A DNA stretch of 34,010 nucleotides, taken from contig SVCQ01000023.1 in NCBI GenBank assembly GCA_015058275.1, positions 1-34,010 on the forward strand, in the 5' to 3' direction. Positions 1 to 7,802 of the stretch are shown here, piece after piece (the first letter of the stretch is position 1; each line of letters opens with the position of its first letter). The translations under genes were made by a program, and so were the position numbers. Below the pieces are notes generated by a model that was given only the letters and a program-made list of their open reading frames with translations, made no database searches and was not told the origin of the DNA. This DNA comes from Clostridiales bacterium. GTDB taxonomy: Bacteria; Bacillota; Clostridia; Peptostreptococcales; Anaerovoracaceae.

Positions 1-70
1 AATTCCTGTGCTATTATCTCAGATTCTGTACATCCTTATTTGATAATTATTGAGCATTCTTATCTTATTA

Positions 71-277
71 CTAATATACGATCTGCGATGCAGGTGACAT
101 AAAACTGCCCAGAAGTTCCTCTGCCTGATCCTCTACGGTTCTTTTGCGATATTTGAATCCTTCAAGGGACATGCCATGCGCTTTGGCCCACTGCCGCTGG
201 GTGAGTCCGCTTCGCTTCCAGTCCTCGATCTGCTCTGCCCATTCCTGCAGCCTCATTTGTCTGGTTATGTCTCTCAC
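71..277 (-). CDS. IS66-type accessory protein (TnpA/Orf1-like), probable remnant
   Basis: The 68-residue product has the helix-turn-helix pattern of the first accessory ORF of IS66 elements: W-x8-W-x-SGLTQRQWAKAHGMS followed by F-K-Y-R-K-R. In that family the protein is a small DNA-binding partner of the transposase. The ATG at 277 is preceded by a good Shine-Dalgarno (GGAGG, 287-291 on the complementary strand). The usual neighbours, TnpB and the long TnpC transposase, are not within the 70 bases that remain downstream in this window. Family members are usually longer (about 100 residues), so this is either a short variant or a decayed fragment. A cargo-free orphan regulator is the alternative. 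The family call is from pattern recognition only. Confidence 0.6.
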   Translation of the reverse strand: MRDITRQMRLQEWAEQIEDWKRSGLTQRQWAKAHGMSLEGFKYRKRTVEDQAEELLGSFMSPASQIVY

Positions 278-295
278 GATAAACCTCCGTAGTTA

Positions 296-335
296 AAAAT
301 GGTTAGAAAAGGTTCTGCACTTTTCCAACCATTTT
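296..335. repeat. 15-bp near-perfect inverted repeat upstream of the IS66-type ORF
   Basis: AAAATGGTT-A-GAAAA pairs with TTTTC-C-AACCATTTT around a 10-base loop; only one position mismatches. It lies just upstream of the Shine-Dalgarno of the IS66-type ORF, so it would be in that gene's 5' leader. It could be an operator, a leader hairpin or the scar of an element end. It has no U-tract that would make it a good terminator for the tRNA operon. Confidence 0.5.
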
Positions 336-360
336 AACCCTCGTTATATTCAGTTTGTAG

Positions 361-430
361 GTACCTGCGGTTTACCGCTTACGAAGCGCCTAGTCCCTTT
401 AGGGAAACCCCTTGGGGTGAAAGTCCCTCC
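361..430 (+). other. Structured non-coding stretch, possible group II intron domain I fragment
   Basis: Four consecutive short hairpins can be read: GCGGTTTACCGC (367-378), GCTT-ACG-AAGC (377-387), CCCT-TT-AGGG (395-404) and ACCCC-TT-GGGGT (407-418). They are followed by GGGGTGAAAGTCCC. The GGTGAAAGTCC motif is familiar from domain I of bacterial group II introns, which suggests a 5' intron fragment on the plus strand. No intron-encoded reverse transcriptase or domain V is present in the window, so this can only be a remnant. Another structured element is possible. Confidence 0.3.
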
Positions 431-437
431 CAGACAA

Positions 438-463
438 TAAAAGAGCCTTGCGTATGCAAGGCT
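438..463 (-). terminator. Rho-independent terminator of the tRNA operon
   Basis: On the minus strand AGCCTTGC and GCAAGGCT form an 8-bp stem around a 4-base loop (444-463), followed by CTTTTATT. It begins 4 nt after the encoded CCA of the initiator tRNA, where the operon should end. Confidence 0.85.
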
Positions 464-467
464 TACT

Positions 468-543
<76 letters not shown>

Positions 544-565
544 TCATCATATTAAGTTCGGAAGG

Positions 566-654
566 TGGTACCGGAGACCGGACTCGAACCGGTACGGGTA
601 TCACTACCCACAGGATTTTAAGTCCCGGGTGTCTACCAATTCCACCACTCCGGC
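566..654 (-). tRNA. tRNA-Leu (TAA anticodon), CCA encoded
   Basis: This is a class II tRNA of 86 nt plus encoded CCA. The acceptor GCCGGAG pairs with CTCCGGT (one G-T pair at 1:72). The anticodon loop is CTTAAAA, with anticodon TAA. A long variable arm (GTGGGTAGTGATACCC region) precedes the T arm CCGGTTCGAGTCCGG. The long variable arm together with the anticodon identifies leucine. It is the middle gene of the three-tRNA operon. Confidence 0.95.
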
Positions 655-662
655 TTATAAAA

Positions 663-737
663 TGGCTCCGAGGGTGGGGCTCGAACCCACAACCTACCGG
701 TTAACAGCCGGTTGCTCTGCCATTGAGCTACCTCGGA
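663..737 (-). tRNA. tRNA-Asn (GTT anticodon), CCA encoded
   Basis: The acceptor TCCGAGG pairs with CCTCGGA and the discriminator base is G. The D arm is GCTC/GAGC, the anticodon loop CTGTTAA gives anticodon GTT, and the T loop is TTCGAGC. CCA is encoded at 663-665. It is the first gene of the leftward tRNA operon and begins about 29 nt downstream of a consensus -10 box. Confidence 0.95.
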
Positions 738-765
738 ACAGCAATTGTCTGATTGCGACTTGTTT

Positions 766-794
766 ATTATAGAGCAGACAATGCTCCATGTCAA
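766..794 (-). promoter_or_regulatory. Perfect sigma-70/sigma-A promoter of the tRNA operon
   Basis: On the minus strand TTGACA (794-789) is separated by exactly 17 bp from TATAAT (771-766). Both hexamers match the consensus in full, as expected for stable-RNA transcription. The first tRNA begins at 737. Confidence 0.93.
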
Positions 795-798
795 CACT

Positions 799-840
799 AA
801 AATCCGGCTGAGTTGTTGATTCAGCCGGATTTTTGATTTT
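799..840. terminator. Bidirectional-looking terminator after the c-di-GMP operon
   Basis: AAAATCCGGCTGA (799-811) pairs perfectly with TCAGCCGGATTTT (821-833), giving a 13-bp stem with T-rich flanks on both strands. It begins about 10 nt past the stop of the large GGDEF/EAL gene and ends transcription of that operon just before the tRNA promoter. Confidence 0.88.
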
Positions 841-850
841 GCCTTATTTG

Positions 851-3800
851 TTATCTCTGCCTGAGCTCCGGATACTCTCTGTAAAAGGCTTCCTTGTCCT
901 CATACATCCTGTCATCAGCGATCTTCAGGGCCCTGATGACTGACTCGCTTCCGTCATTCCAGAATGACCCGACAGCAAGCGATATATCGCTACTCTCATG
1001 AGCCGTGCCCATCAGCTTATCCATCCTCCGTGTGAATGCCCCCTCTTTTATATCAGGGATTATCACCACGAACTCGTCTCCACCGGTGCGGAATATGTCT
1101 GACTCTGAAAAGTTCTCCCTCAGGACCTCATAAGCCCTTTCGATTATCCTGTCTCCGGCATCATGTCCGAGGTTGTCGTTGACCAGCTTGAGCCCGTTCA
1201 GATCCACTGATATGAATCCCGCAGCCTTGCCATCGGTCTCCTCCAGTCTGCGTGCCATCGACCTGCGGTTGCCTGCGCCTGTAAGAGGATCTGTCAGCAC
1301 CATGCTCTCCATCCTTTCCATCAGCAGGCTGTTAGATATCTCAGTACCCAGGAAGAATGACAGGAGTTCAAGCATCTCCTTGATCTCAACTATCCTCTCG
1401 GTATTGAAATTGACCATGTACAGATATCCGAAGATCTTGCGGTTGCTGTAAAGCGGCAGGAAGATCAGGCTGTTGATCTTATCTCTGCGCAGAGTACCTG
1501 CCCATACAGGATTTCTTGCCTCCAGGAGCTGCATGTCGTTTTCATTCTGTATGATCACGACATTGCTCTGATCTATCATGGATTCCCATGTACTGACAAC
1601 ATCGTAAGGATGTACATCCTCTTTGGCCATACCTATCGTACTGCTGTCATCCCGTGCGACGCAGTAATTGCTGACTTCCCCGTTGTCTTTGTCTACAAGT
1701 ATGACCCTGCAGCTCAGCGCATCGGATATGACTCTTATCTCCTCGAGTATGGATGAAACGCTGGTTCTGAGATCTTCGGCACCAAGAAGCTTGATGCAGG
1801 CTTCTATGACCATCGAAGCAGTCTCCATGGAGACATTTGCCATGCGCTCGGCATCCGGACCGTTTGTGAATTCAAATATGAACTGGCAGTAGCCGATATC
1901 GTCTCTGTCCGATGTCATCGGGATAAGCTCGAAATCCGTCCAGGTCCCGAGAGCCTTCGTCTCAACATAACTACGCATCCTCTGTCCGAGGACAGCCGCA
2001 CGATAGCAGAACCTTTCGAATTTGATTTCCCTCGGCACCAGTTCGTAATACGGCATGTTGTCGTAGTACCTGTCGGCACCCATGATCTCTCTGTATCCGC
2101 GGTTTGCGCAAACGATGCGTATCTCTCCGTACTCGCCGTCAGGCTTCTTCTCAACCGAAATGACCGCGCACGGTTTGGCTGTGTGCTCAGGTATGAATCG
2201 CAGGTCTGTCTCCCCTGCCTTGTATGTCTCTGCAGAGCCGCTCTCCCTAACGCCGGATGCGAAGCCATCCTCTGAGATGCCCTTCACTCTCGAATCGATG
2301 TCGTTGATTCCGATGATCAGTTTGCGGCCGTCCGGCTCTTCGGCAAGCCCTGCAGTGAGGTTGACATACCTCGGCTCCCCGCCCATCATGAGCCTGTAGC
2401 GAAGAGAATAAACGCCGTTCTTTTCGATGCTGCTGAGCACGTTCTCCTTTGTGAATTCGGCAAGATATCTGTCGAGGTCCTTGTTATATACAACATTGAC
2501 ACCGTTCTTTCGTGAATTGGCGAAGAAATCGTGTCCTGTCTTGTTGACTCCGAACTCAGCATAATCATCGACGGCAAAGTACTCGGAGTAATCATCTGTT
2601 ACCGGGTCGACCGTATAGAATACGATGTAGTCGCCTGTGATCGCTGTGAGTCTGGAGTACAGGATGCGCTCCGACTTGATCTTTTCGAGCTCCTCTTTTT
2701 GCTTCATCTCAGCGTCGATGTTGTTGACTCCCATGATCACATGTGCATCATCGCCGGCGATGCCGGTTATCTTGAGGCTCACATAGGTAGGCTCTCCATC
2801 CATAATGAGCCTGTAAGTGTGGGTAAATACACCCTGGTCCTCGAGCGCGTTAATGACGTTCTTTTTGGTAAACGCATTGATGAATTCATTCTGATCAGGC
2901 TTGTACAGGTATTTGAGAGAGTCATTTCTTGCCTCCTCGAAGAAGTCATTACCGTGCCTCTCCGGCGAGATCTCTCCCGTCTCCCTGTCCGTGATGTAAT
3001 GTATAAAATCTTCGGTCTCGATATTGATGTAATAGATGTCGAAATAGTCCGCGGACAGCGCCCTTGCTACTGCGGCAGAGGTAGTTCCCGGAGTCCTGTC
3101 CTTTTTGCTCATGGTAGCAAGCACCGCAAATGCGACCGCGACAACGCCCGTGACCGGGTTTTCGGCTACCTTCTTGAAATAGGTATGTACAACGGTGCCG
3201 TTTGGCATTATCTCGTCAGTGACGAGGTTGACGCCGGTCTCGGCGCACTTCTGCAGAGCCTGCAGGAACGAGCCTGTCGTGTTCGGTGCGATGCGAGCCC
3301 TAAAATCCCTGAAGGATTTATTGTCACGGAGGACTTTGTACGACGATCCGTCGTACTCAACTATGGCCATCGGAAGAGTATCGAAGTACTCCTCGAGCTC
3401 CTGATCGTCACGGCCCAGTCCCGATACGTCGTAGAGGCTGATGCGTCCGATAGCCTCGTAGTAATCCGACTCTTCGGGATTCTCAAAGCCTATCTGTTCG
3501 CCCTTCTCGTAGCGCTCCATTATCTGTTCTTCGGATATAGGCCTGCAGAAGTAATAGCCCTGGAGCTTGGTGCATCCGATCTCGCGCAGGAATTCCACCT
3601 GCTCTTCATCCTCTACCCCCTCTGTGACGGTATCGAGGCCGAGATTCAGAGCCATTCTGACCAACTCGGTGAGTATTACCCTGGTCTTTTCGCTTTCGTA
3701 GAACTGCTTCATGAATCTCATATCAAGCTTGATGAGATCGAACGGTATGCTCTGCAGGAAGTCGAGTGATGAATAATCCGATCCGAAGTCGTCCATCCAG

Positions 3801-5221
3801 ACATTGAATCCGAGCTCATGGAAGCGCTCCACCTGGGCCTTCATGAAATCAAAGTCGCTGCCGATGACGCTCTCGGTGATCTCTATGGTGATCTTGTCGT
3901 GGCTGACGCCCGCGTCATCTACCCTCTTGCGGATCTCTTCGACTATATCGCATGACTCAAAATCGTATCTGGACAGATTGACTGACTGAGGTACGATATA
4001 CAGCCCGGCATCATCACTTCTTTTGATCTTTTTGAGGATCTCGTCGAGCATGTAAAGATCGAGCCTGTATATGAGATGTGCATTCTCGAGTATAGGTATG
4101 AATTCGTCCGGCGGCATGAAGCCCTTCTCGGGGTCTATCCAGCGCGCCAGAGCCTCCTCATCGCAGACACAGCCGTTGGCTGCGCGCACGATAGGCTGAT
4201 AGTGGACCTGTATCCAGCCCTCTTCGAGTGCTCTGTCAAATCTGTCGATTATGTACTGCTCGTGGTCTATCCTCGCGAGCATCTCATCATCAAAATACCT
4301 GTATGCGGACACCGTAGTGTCCTCTATGCTGTTGGCAGCAGCCTTGGCCCTGTCGGCAGCTACACCGGCATCCAGGTCGACCCCTCTGACCTTGAGGAAA
4401 ATACCGGCTTTGACGGTAAGTGTCCTGCCGCAGTTGATGGACCTGCACTCCTCAAACAAAGTCTCCAGCTTCTCCTTGAGGCCTGAGTTGTCCGCATATA
4501 CGATGAACTTGTCCTGTCCGAACCTGCCGCAGCTCTCCTTACCGAAGTGCTTCACCAGAAGTCTGGCGAATTCCCTCAGCAGCTCATCACCCTCAGCGAA
4601 TCCGTACTTGCTGTTGAAGGCTTTCATGCCGTTCAGGTCAAAGAATACCATTGCAGGCTGCCTGCCCTCAGATATCATGGCGTCCCTGCCGGACTCAGAA
4701 AGCTGGAAGAAGTATGATAGATTAGGGAGCCCGGTAAGAGTGTCATATGTATTTGAGTACATCAGACTGTCTCTGTGTATGGCATCCTTGAGCACGCGGT
4801 TCAGCCTGCTGAGATGCGTGTCGATACCGCTGTCATACATGCCTTCGTCTGTATACCATATAACTGCCAGACGTTCGCCCGTCTCCTTGAATATGTGTTT
4901 GCCCTTGGCGTGGATCACGCGGTAATCCTCATCCTTTGGTGATTTGTTCCTGTATATGGCCTCGTAGTCTCCGCCGTTAACGGCAAAATCGACTGCGATC
5001 TCTTCGATCCTGGCCACATCATCAGGATGGGCATCGCGATACATGTCGTGATCCATCAGATAATAAGCTTCTGCAGGGTCGTCAAAACCAAACAACTCGC
5101 AAAAGCCTCTTGAAAGCGCAATGGTGACCACCCTCCGGTCGATGAACTGATACACAGCAACCGGAACGGCCAGACCTTCTATTAATTTGCGCTCGCTTTC
5201 GCTGTACTGAAATCTCTTCAT
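851..5221 (-). CDS. Multidomain c-di-GMP turnover protein (PAS-GGDEF*-EAL-PAS x4-GAF-GGDEF)
   Basis: This 1456-residue, apparently soluble protein should both degrade and make cyclic di-GMP. Domains in order: PAS (about 15-125); a first GGDEF domain (150-315) whose signature reads GQDKF (235-239), so probably catalytically dead; EAL (330-580) with EAL at 356-358, NLSR, EITES, MDDFGSD, IKLD and EGVE all intact, so a likely active phosphodiesterase; PAS-like (605-705); two tandem duplicated PAS-like units (about 720-838 and 855-980); another PAS (1010-1115); GAF (1140-1295); and a C-terminal GGDEF with canonical GGDEF at 1380-1384. No RxxD inhibitory site is seen ahead of the last GGDEF. No transmembrane segment was seen. 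The ATG overlaps the upstream TPR gene stop by 4 nt (ATGA), implying translational coupling. Several sensor domains suggest integration of small-molecule or redox cues. Confidence 0.9.
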   Translation of the reverse strand: MKRFQYSESERKLIEGLAVPVAVYQFIDRRVVTIALSRGFCELFGFDDPAEAYYLMDHDMYRDAHPDDVARIEEIAVDFAVNGGDYEAIYRNKSPKDEDYRVIHAKGKHIFKETGERLAVIWYTDEGMYDSGIDTHLSRLNRVLKDAIHRDSLMYSNTYDTLTGLPNLSYFFQLSESGRDAMISEGRQPAMVFFDLNGMKAFNSKYGFAEGDELLREFARLLVKHFGKESCGRFGQDKFIVYADNSGLKEKLETLFEECRSINCGRTLTVKAGIFLKVRGVDLDAGVAADRAKAAANSIEDTTVSAYRYFDDEMLARIDHEQYIIDRFDRALEEGWIQVHYQPIVRAANGCVCDEEALARWIDPEKGFMPPDEFIPILENAHLIYRLDLYMLDEILKKIKRSDDAGLYIVPQSVNLSRYDFESCDIVEEIRKRVDDAGVSHDKITIEITESVIGSDFDFMKAQVERFHELGFNVWMDDFGSDYSSLDFLQSIPFDLIKLDMRFMKQFYESEKTRVILTELVRMALNLGLDTVTEGVEDEEQVEFLREIGCTKLQGYYFCRPISEEQIMERYEKGEQIGFENPEESDYYEAIGRISLYDVSGLGRDDQELEEYFDTLPMAIVEYDGSSYKVLRDNKSFRDFRARIAPNTTGSFLQALQKCAETGVNLVTDEIMPNGTVVHTYFKKVAENPVTGVVAVAFAVLATMSKKDRTPGTTSAAVARALSADYFDIYYINIETEDFIHYITDRETGEISPERHGNDFFEEARNDSLKYLYKPDQNEFINAFTKKNVINALEDQGVFTHTYRLIMDGEPTYVSLKITGIAGDDAHVIMGVNNIDAEMKQKEELEKIKSERILYSRLTAITGDYIVFYTVDPVTDDYSEYFAVDDYAEFGVNKTGHDFFANSRKNGVNVVYNKDLDRYLAEFTKENVLSSIEKNGVYSLRYRLMMGGEPRYVNLTAGLAEEPDGRKLIIGINDIDSRVKGISEDGFASGVRESGSAETYKAGETDLRFIPEHTAKPCAVISVEKKPDGEYGEIRIVCANRGYREIMGADRYYDNMPYYELVPREIKFERFCYRAAVLGQRMRSYVETKALGTWTDFELIPMTSDRDDIGYCQFIFEFTNGPDAERMANVSMETASMVIEACIKLLGAEDLRTSVSSILEEIRVISDALSCRVILVDKDNGEVSNYCVARDDSSTIGMAKEDVHPYDVVSTWESMIDQSNVVIIQNENDMQLLEARNPVWAGTLRRDKINSLIFLPLYSNRKIFGYLYMVNFNTERIVEIKEMLELLSFFLGTEISNSLLMERMESMVLTDPLTGAGNRRSMARRLEETDGKAAGFISVDLNGLKLVNDNLGHDAGDRIIERAYEVLRENFSESDIFRTGGDEFVVIIPDIKEGAFTRRMDKLMGTAHESSDISLAVGSFWNDGSESVIRALKIADDRMYEDKEAFYREYPELRQR

Positions 5222-6282
5222 TCCAATCCCCCCGGAGTACCTTCATCAGGACCCCTTTTAACGATTTCTATCTTTTTCCTGTACTTGGAAGCGTTTTCTT
5301 CGTCGCCGGCAAGAGCGTATATCGCAGCCAGCTCCTCCATCGCATCGGTATTGCTCGGAGACAGCCTGAGCACCCTTTTGTAGCAGGCAGCGGCCTCATC
5401 AGCATTGCCCAGAGCCGACTCTGCCGTGCCCAGGTAATACCACAGCGGCCACCATTCGGCAAATCTACCATCGCGATACTCATCGAGTATCTCCTTGCCT
5501 CCCTGATAGTCCCCGCTCATGATGCGGTTACAGCCCTGCTCTATCTGTACAGGCGCTTCGAGTTCCTCAAGTCTGCCGGATATCTCATCTCTGAGTGACG
5601 CCATCATGTCATCGTCCATTTCGGAAGTCTCGAGCTCCGTACCGGATGAATACTTCATGAAGTCCTGCCATGTCAGGCTGGTCTTGAGATAAAGGCCCAT
5701 GTTGAGGTATGCATACCCGAGGAAGTAGTATCCCATGGCGAACTCAGGGTGGAGCATGGTAAGGAGCTCGAATGTCTCCATGGACTCCGCTTTGAACATG
5801 CCTATTCTCTCCTCATCGGCCTCACCCTCGCTGAAGGCCTCCGCCTCAGCCTCATAGCACTCCTTACAGGCTCTTGCGTAGAGGTACAGGGCCTCGCGTG
5901 ACTTAGGCTCAAGCCTGAGTGCGGCTCTCAGGAGCATGCACGCGTCCTCATAATCGCCGGCATCCGCCGAGCGCGCGCCCTCAGCAACGAGCATCGGAGC
6001 GGCGTTGTCCCCCGCGGCGTGTCTGATGAAGCCGGCATATCTGTCGGCGTACACAAAAGAAGGATCAGCCCCGATGACTCTCGCCATGTCAAATACTATC
6101 CTGCGCACATCGATAGCGCCGGACTCATCATCCGGATCTGAATTGACGGGGACGGCTATGCCTCCCAGTATATCCAGAGAGTCCGTCCTCATCAGGTAAT
6201 CCGGCGAGAGCTCGCCGAACATCATCTCGCTGATGTGTGGTGTCAGATATTTACTGATCCTGTCCTGTTGTTTTGATTCCAA
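5218..6282 (-). CDS. TPR-repeat protein of the c-di-GMP operon
   Basis: The 354-residue protein carries tetratricopeptide repeats, for example around residues 105-145 (AGDYEDACMLLRAAL...) and at the C-terminal end (GNADEAAACYKRVLRLSPSN). The first 100 residues are not recognised. No signal peptide or membrane segment is seen, so it is probably a cytosolic scaffold. The reading frame starts with TTG (6282-6280), one base after the stop of the radical-SAM-like gene. GGGAA lies about 10 nt upstream, and no ATG occurs before about residue 20. Its own stop overlaps the start of the GGDEF/EAL gene. The arrangement suggests that it partners one or both neighbours. The function is unknown. Confidence 0.8.
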   Translation of the reverse strand: MESKQQDRISKYLTPHISEMMFGELSPDYLMRTDSLDILGGIAVPVNSDPDDESGAIDVRRIVFDMARVIGADPSFVYADRYAGFIRHAAGDNAAPMLVAEGARSADAGDYEDACMLLRAALRLEPKSREALYLYARACKECYEAEAEAFSEGEADEERIGMFKAESMETFELLTMLHPEFAMGYYFLGYAYLNMGLYLKTSLTWQDFMKYSSGTELETSEMDDDMMASLRDEISGRLEELEAPVQIEQGCNRIMSGDYQGGKEILDEYRDGRFAEWWPLWYYLGTAESALGNADEAAACYKRVLRLSPSNTDAMEELAAIYALAGDEENASKYRKKIEIVKRGPDEGTPGGLE

Positions 6283-6283
6283 A

Positions 6284-7801
6284 TCAGAGTTCCCAGCCTT
6301 TTTTGTCGAATTTTTTGATGCTCTCTTCGGATACGGCAGCGCTCAGATCCGAGTATATGACATCCCTGAGGATGTCAAGCTTTACGGGATCTGCGAGCTC
6401 ATCGTAGAGCCCGGCTGCATATGCGTACAATATGCGCGCTAAGTTCTCCTTTTTGCGCATCTTGCCTGTGAGGTCATGCTTGACGGTGTATTTGGTAAGC
6501 CCTCTGAAGAGTTCATAAGGCTTGATGCCGGTATCGTTAAGTATCCTCGGCATAGCGCCGGCAAAGCCGCCGTCGCCTACATAGGCTTCGACCGTCCTGG
6601 CGATACCGCGTATCCTCAGGAGCTCATCGCTGCTCATATGTCCGGTCGAAATGACCTCATACGGAGCATCGGCTGCATAGATGTATCCGAATCTGTCAGC
6701 CAGTTCTCTGAGCGCACTGCCCTTGCTGACGCATACGGTCCTTATATGTACAGGCATGCCGGCTGCCATGCCGAATGCCTTGTTGAACGAACGGGCAAAC
6801 ATAGGCTCTGTCTCGAGCGGAAGTCCCGCCATCAGCGTTATCTCCGCACGTACATTGCCTGACTGGAGAAGCCTAGTCGTATTGTACATGAGCCTGTAGA
6901 CGTTCTCTCCGCGCCCTATGGCACCGAGCACCTCTGCATTGGTGCTGGCTACATCCAGATTGAAGATGATCTGGCCGTCTCTGGCCTCGGACAGAAGTCT
7001 CAGAGTCTCTTCGTCGAGCTCGTCGCCGTTTATGTTGAACTCGAATGATGTGATCCCGTTGTCGTTGTTGATTATGTACTCGAATATCCTGTAGGCTCTC
7101 TCGCTGTTGTAATTGAAGAACCTGTCAAGGAATACAACCCTGCCCACCTCGCTGGCCAGGAAGTATCTGAGCTCTGTGCATACCCTGCCGAGGCTCAGTG
7201 CCCTGACTCTGGCATCAGGCAAGTACTGAGAGTATACCGTCCTGTCGGATGTACCTCTGATGGTCTCGTAGCATACGACATCCTTGTCTGCCTCGAACCT
7301 GTCATAAGGGAAAGGCAGAGCTTCTGCATCGATAGGCGCATCATACGGATTGACGACCACCTGATCGCCCTCTCTGTACGCAAGACCAGCTATGTTCTCG
7401 TAATCGAACTCATAGCTGAGTATCGATTTGATGAAATTGAACAGGACTCTCTCGCCCTCTCCTCTGATGACGTAATCAACGAAGAGATTCTCCTTCATGA
7501 AGGCGCGGGTCTCAAAGGATACCTGCATCCCACCGAACACTATGGCAGTGCTCGGCACAGCCTTTTTGACAAGCTCCGCGACCCTTTTAAGTTGATACTC
7601 GTTGTACTGGTTGGCGTGGAAGTAGACTATATTGTACCTGCCTTCGGCTATCTCCTCGAAGATATCCATGTAAAGGTCATTGCGTCCGAATATCTTTGTC
7701 TTGACCTTCATCGGAGAATCCGCCACCACGCAGTAGAGCGACTTGATCGCCATGTCCGTGCGCCTGCAGTCCGATTCTATTGTTGCAAGAAGTAATTTCA
7801 T
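6284..7801 (-). CDS. B12-binding/radical-SAM-like protein (DUF4080-type) lacking the Fe-S cysteines
   Basis: The 505-residue product follows the layout of the B12-binding-domain radical SAM proteins. There is an N-terminal Rossmann-like domain (1-150; VFGGMQVSF at 88-96, YVIRGEGERVLFNFI at 110-124), a linker (NIAGLAYR), then a TIM-barrel region (MAGLPLET at 324-331). In active members the sequence RGCPFSCSYC supplies the CxxxCxxC ligands. Here the aligned segment reads RGTSDRTVYS (182-191), so the three cysteines are T184, T188 and S191 at the same spacing. A [4Fe-4S]-SAM cluster cannot form there, so it is probably a pseudoenzyme. The frame is long and uninterrupted, so it is not simple decay. 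The ATG lies one base after the argS stop, with AGAGGATG as Shine-Dalgarno. Its role may be ligand sensing or scaffolding for the TPR/c-di-GMP pair (inference). Confidence 0.75.
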   Translation of the reverse strand: MKLLLATIESDCRRTDMAIKSLYCVVADSPMKVKTKIFGRNDLYMDIFEEIAEGRYNIVYFHANQYNEYQLKRVAELVKKAVPSTAIVFGGMQVSFETRAFMKENLFVDYVIRGEGERVLFNFIKSILSYEFDYENIAGLAYREGDQVVVNPYDAPIDAEALPFPYDRFEADKDVVCYETIRGTSDRTVYSQYLPDARVRALSLGRVCTELRYFLASEVGRVVFLDRFFNYNSERAYRIFEYIINNDNGITSFEFNINGDELDEETLRLLSEARDGQIIFNLDVASTNAEVLGAIGRGENVYRLMYNTTRLLQSGNVRAEITLMAGLPLETEPMFARSFNKAFGMAAGMPVHIRTVCVSKGSALRELADRFGYIYAADAPYEVISTGHMSSDELLRIRGIARTVEAYVGDGGFAGAMPRILNDTGIKPYELFRGLTKYTVKHDLTGKMRKKENLARILYAYAAGLYDELADPVKLDILRDVIYSDLSAAVSEESIKKFDKKGWEL

Positions 7802-7802
7802 G

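Noticed and set aside
2531-3769. 412-codon plus-strand open frame opposite the GGDEF/EAL gene
   Set aside because: It is an antisense shadow of a gene with clear PAS and EAL motifs. The product has no recognisable domain, and no Shine-Dalgarno was seen.
6284-7801. Calling the radical-SAM-like gene a pseudogene
   Set aside because: The frame is full length, keeps the family layout and sits in a tight operon with normal spacing. Specific loss of the cluster ligands fits a pseudoenzyme better than decay.
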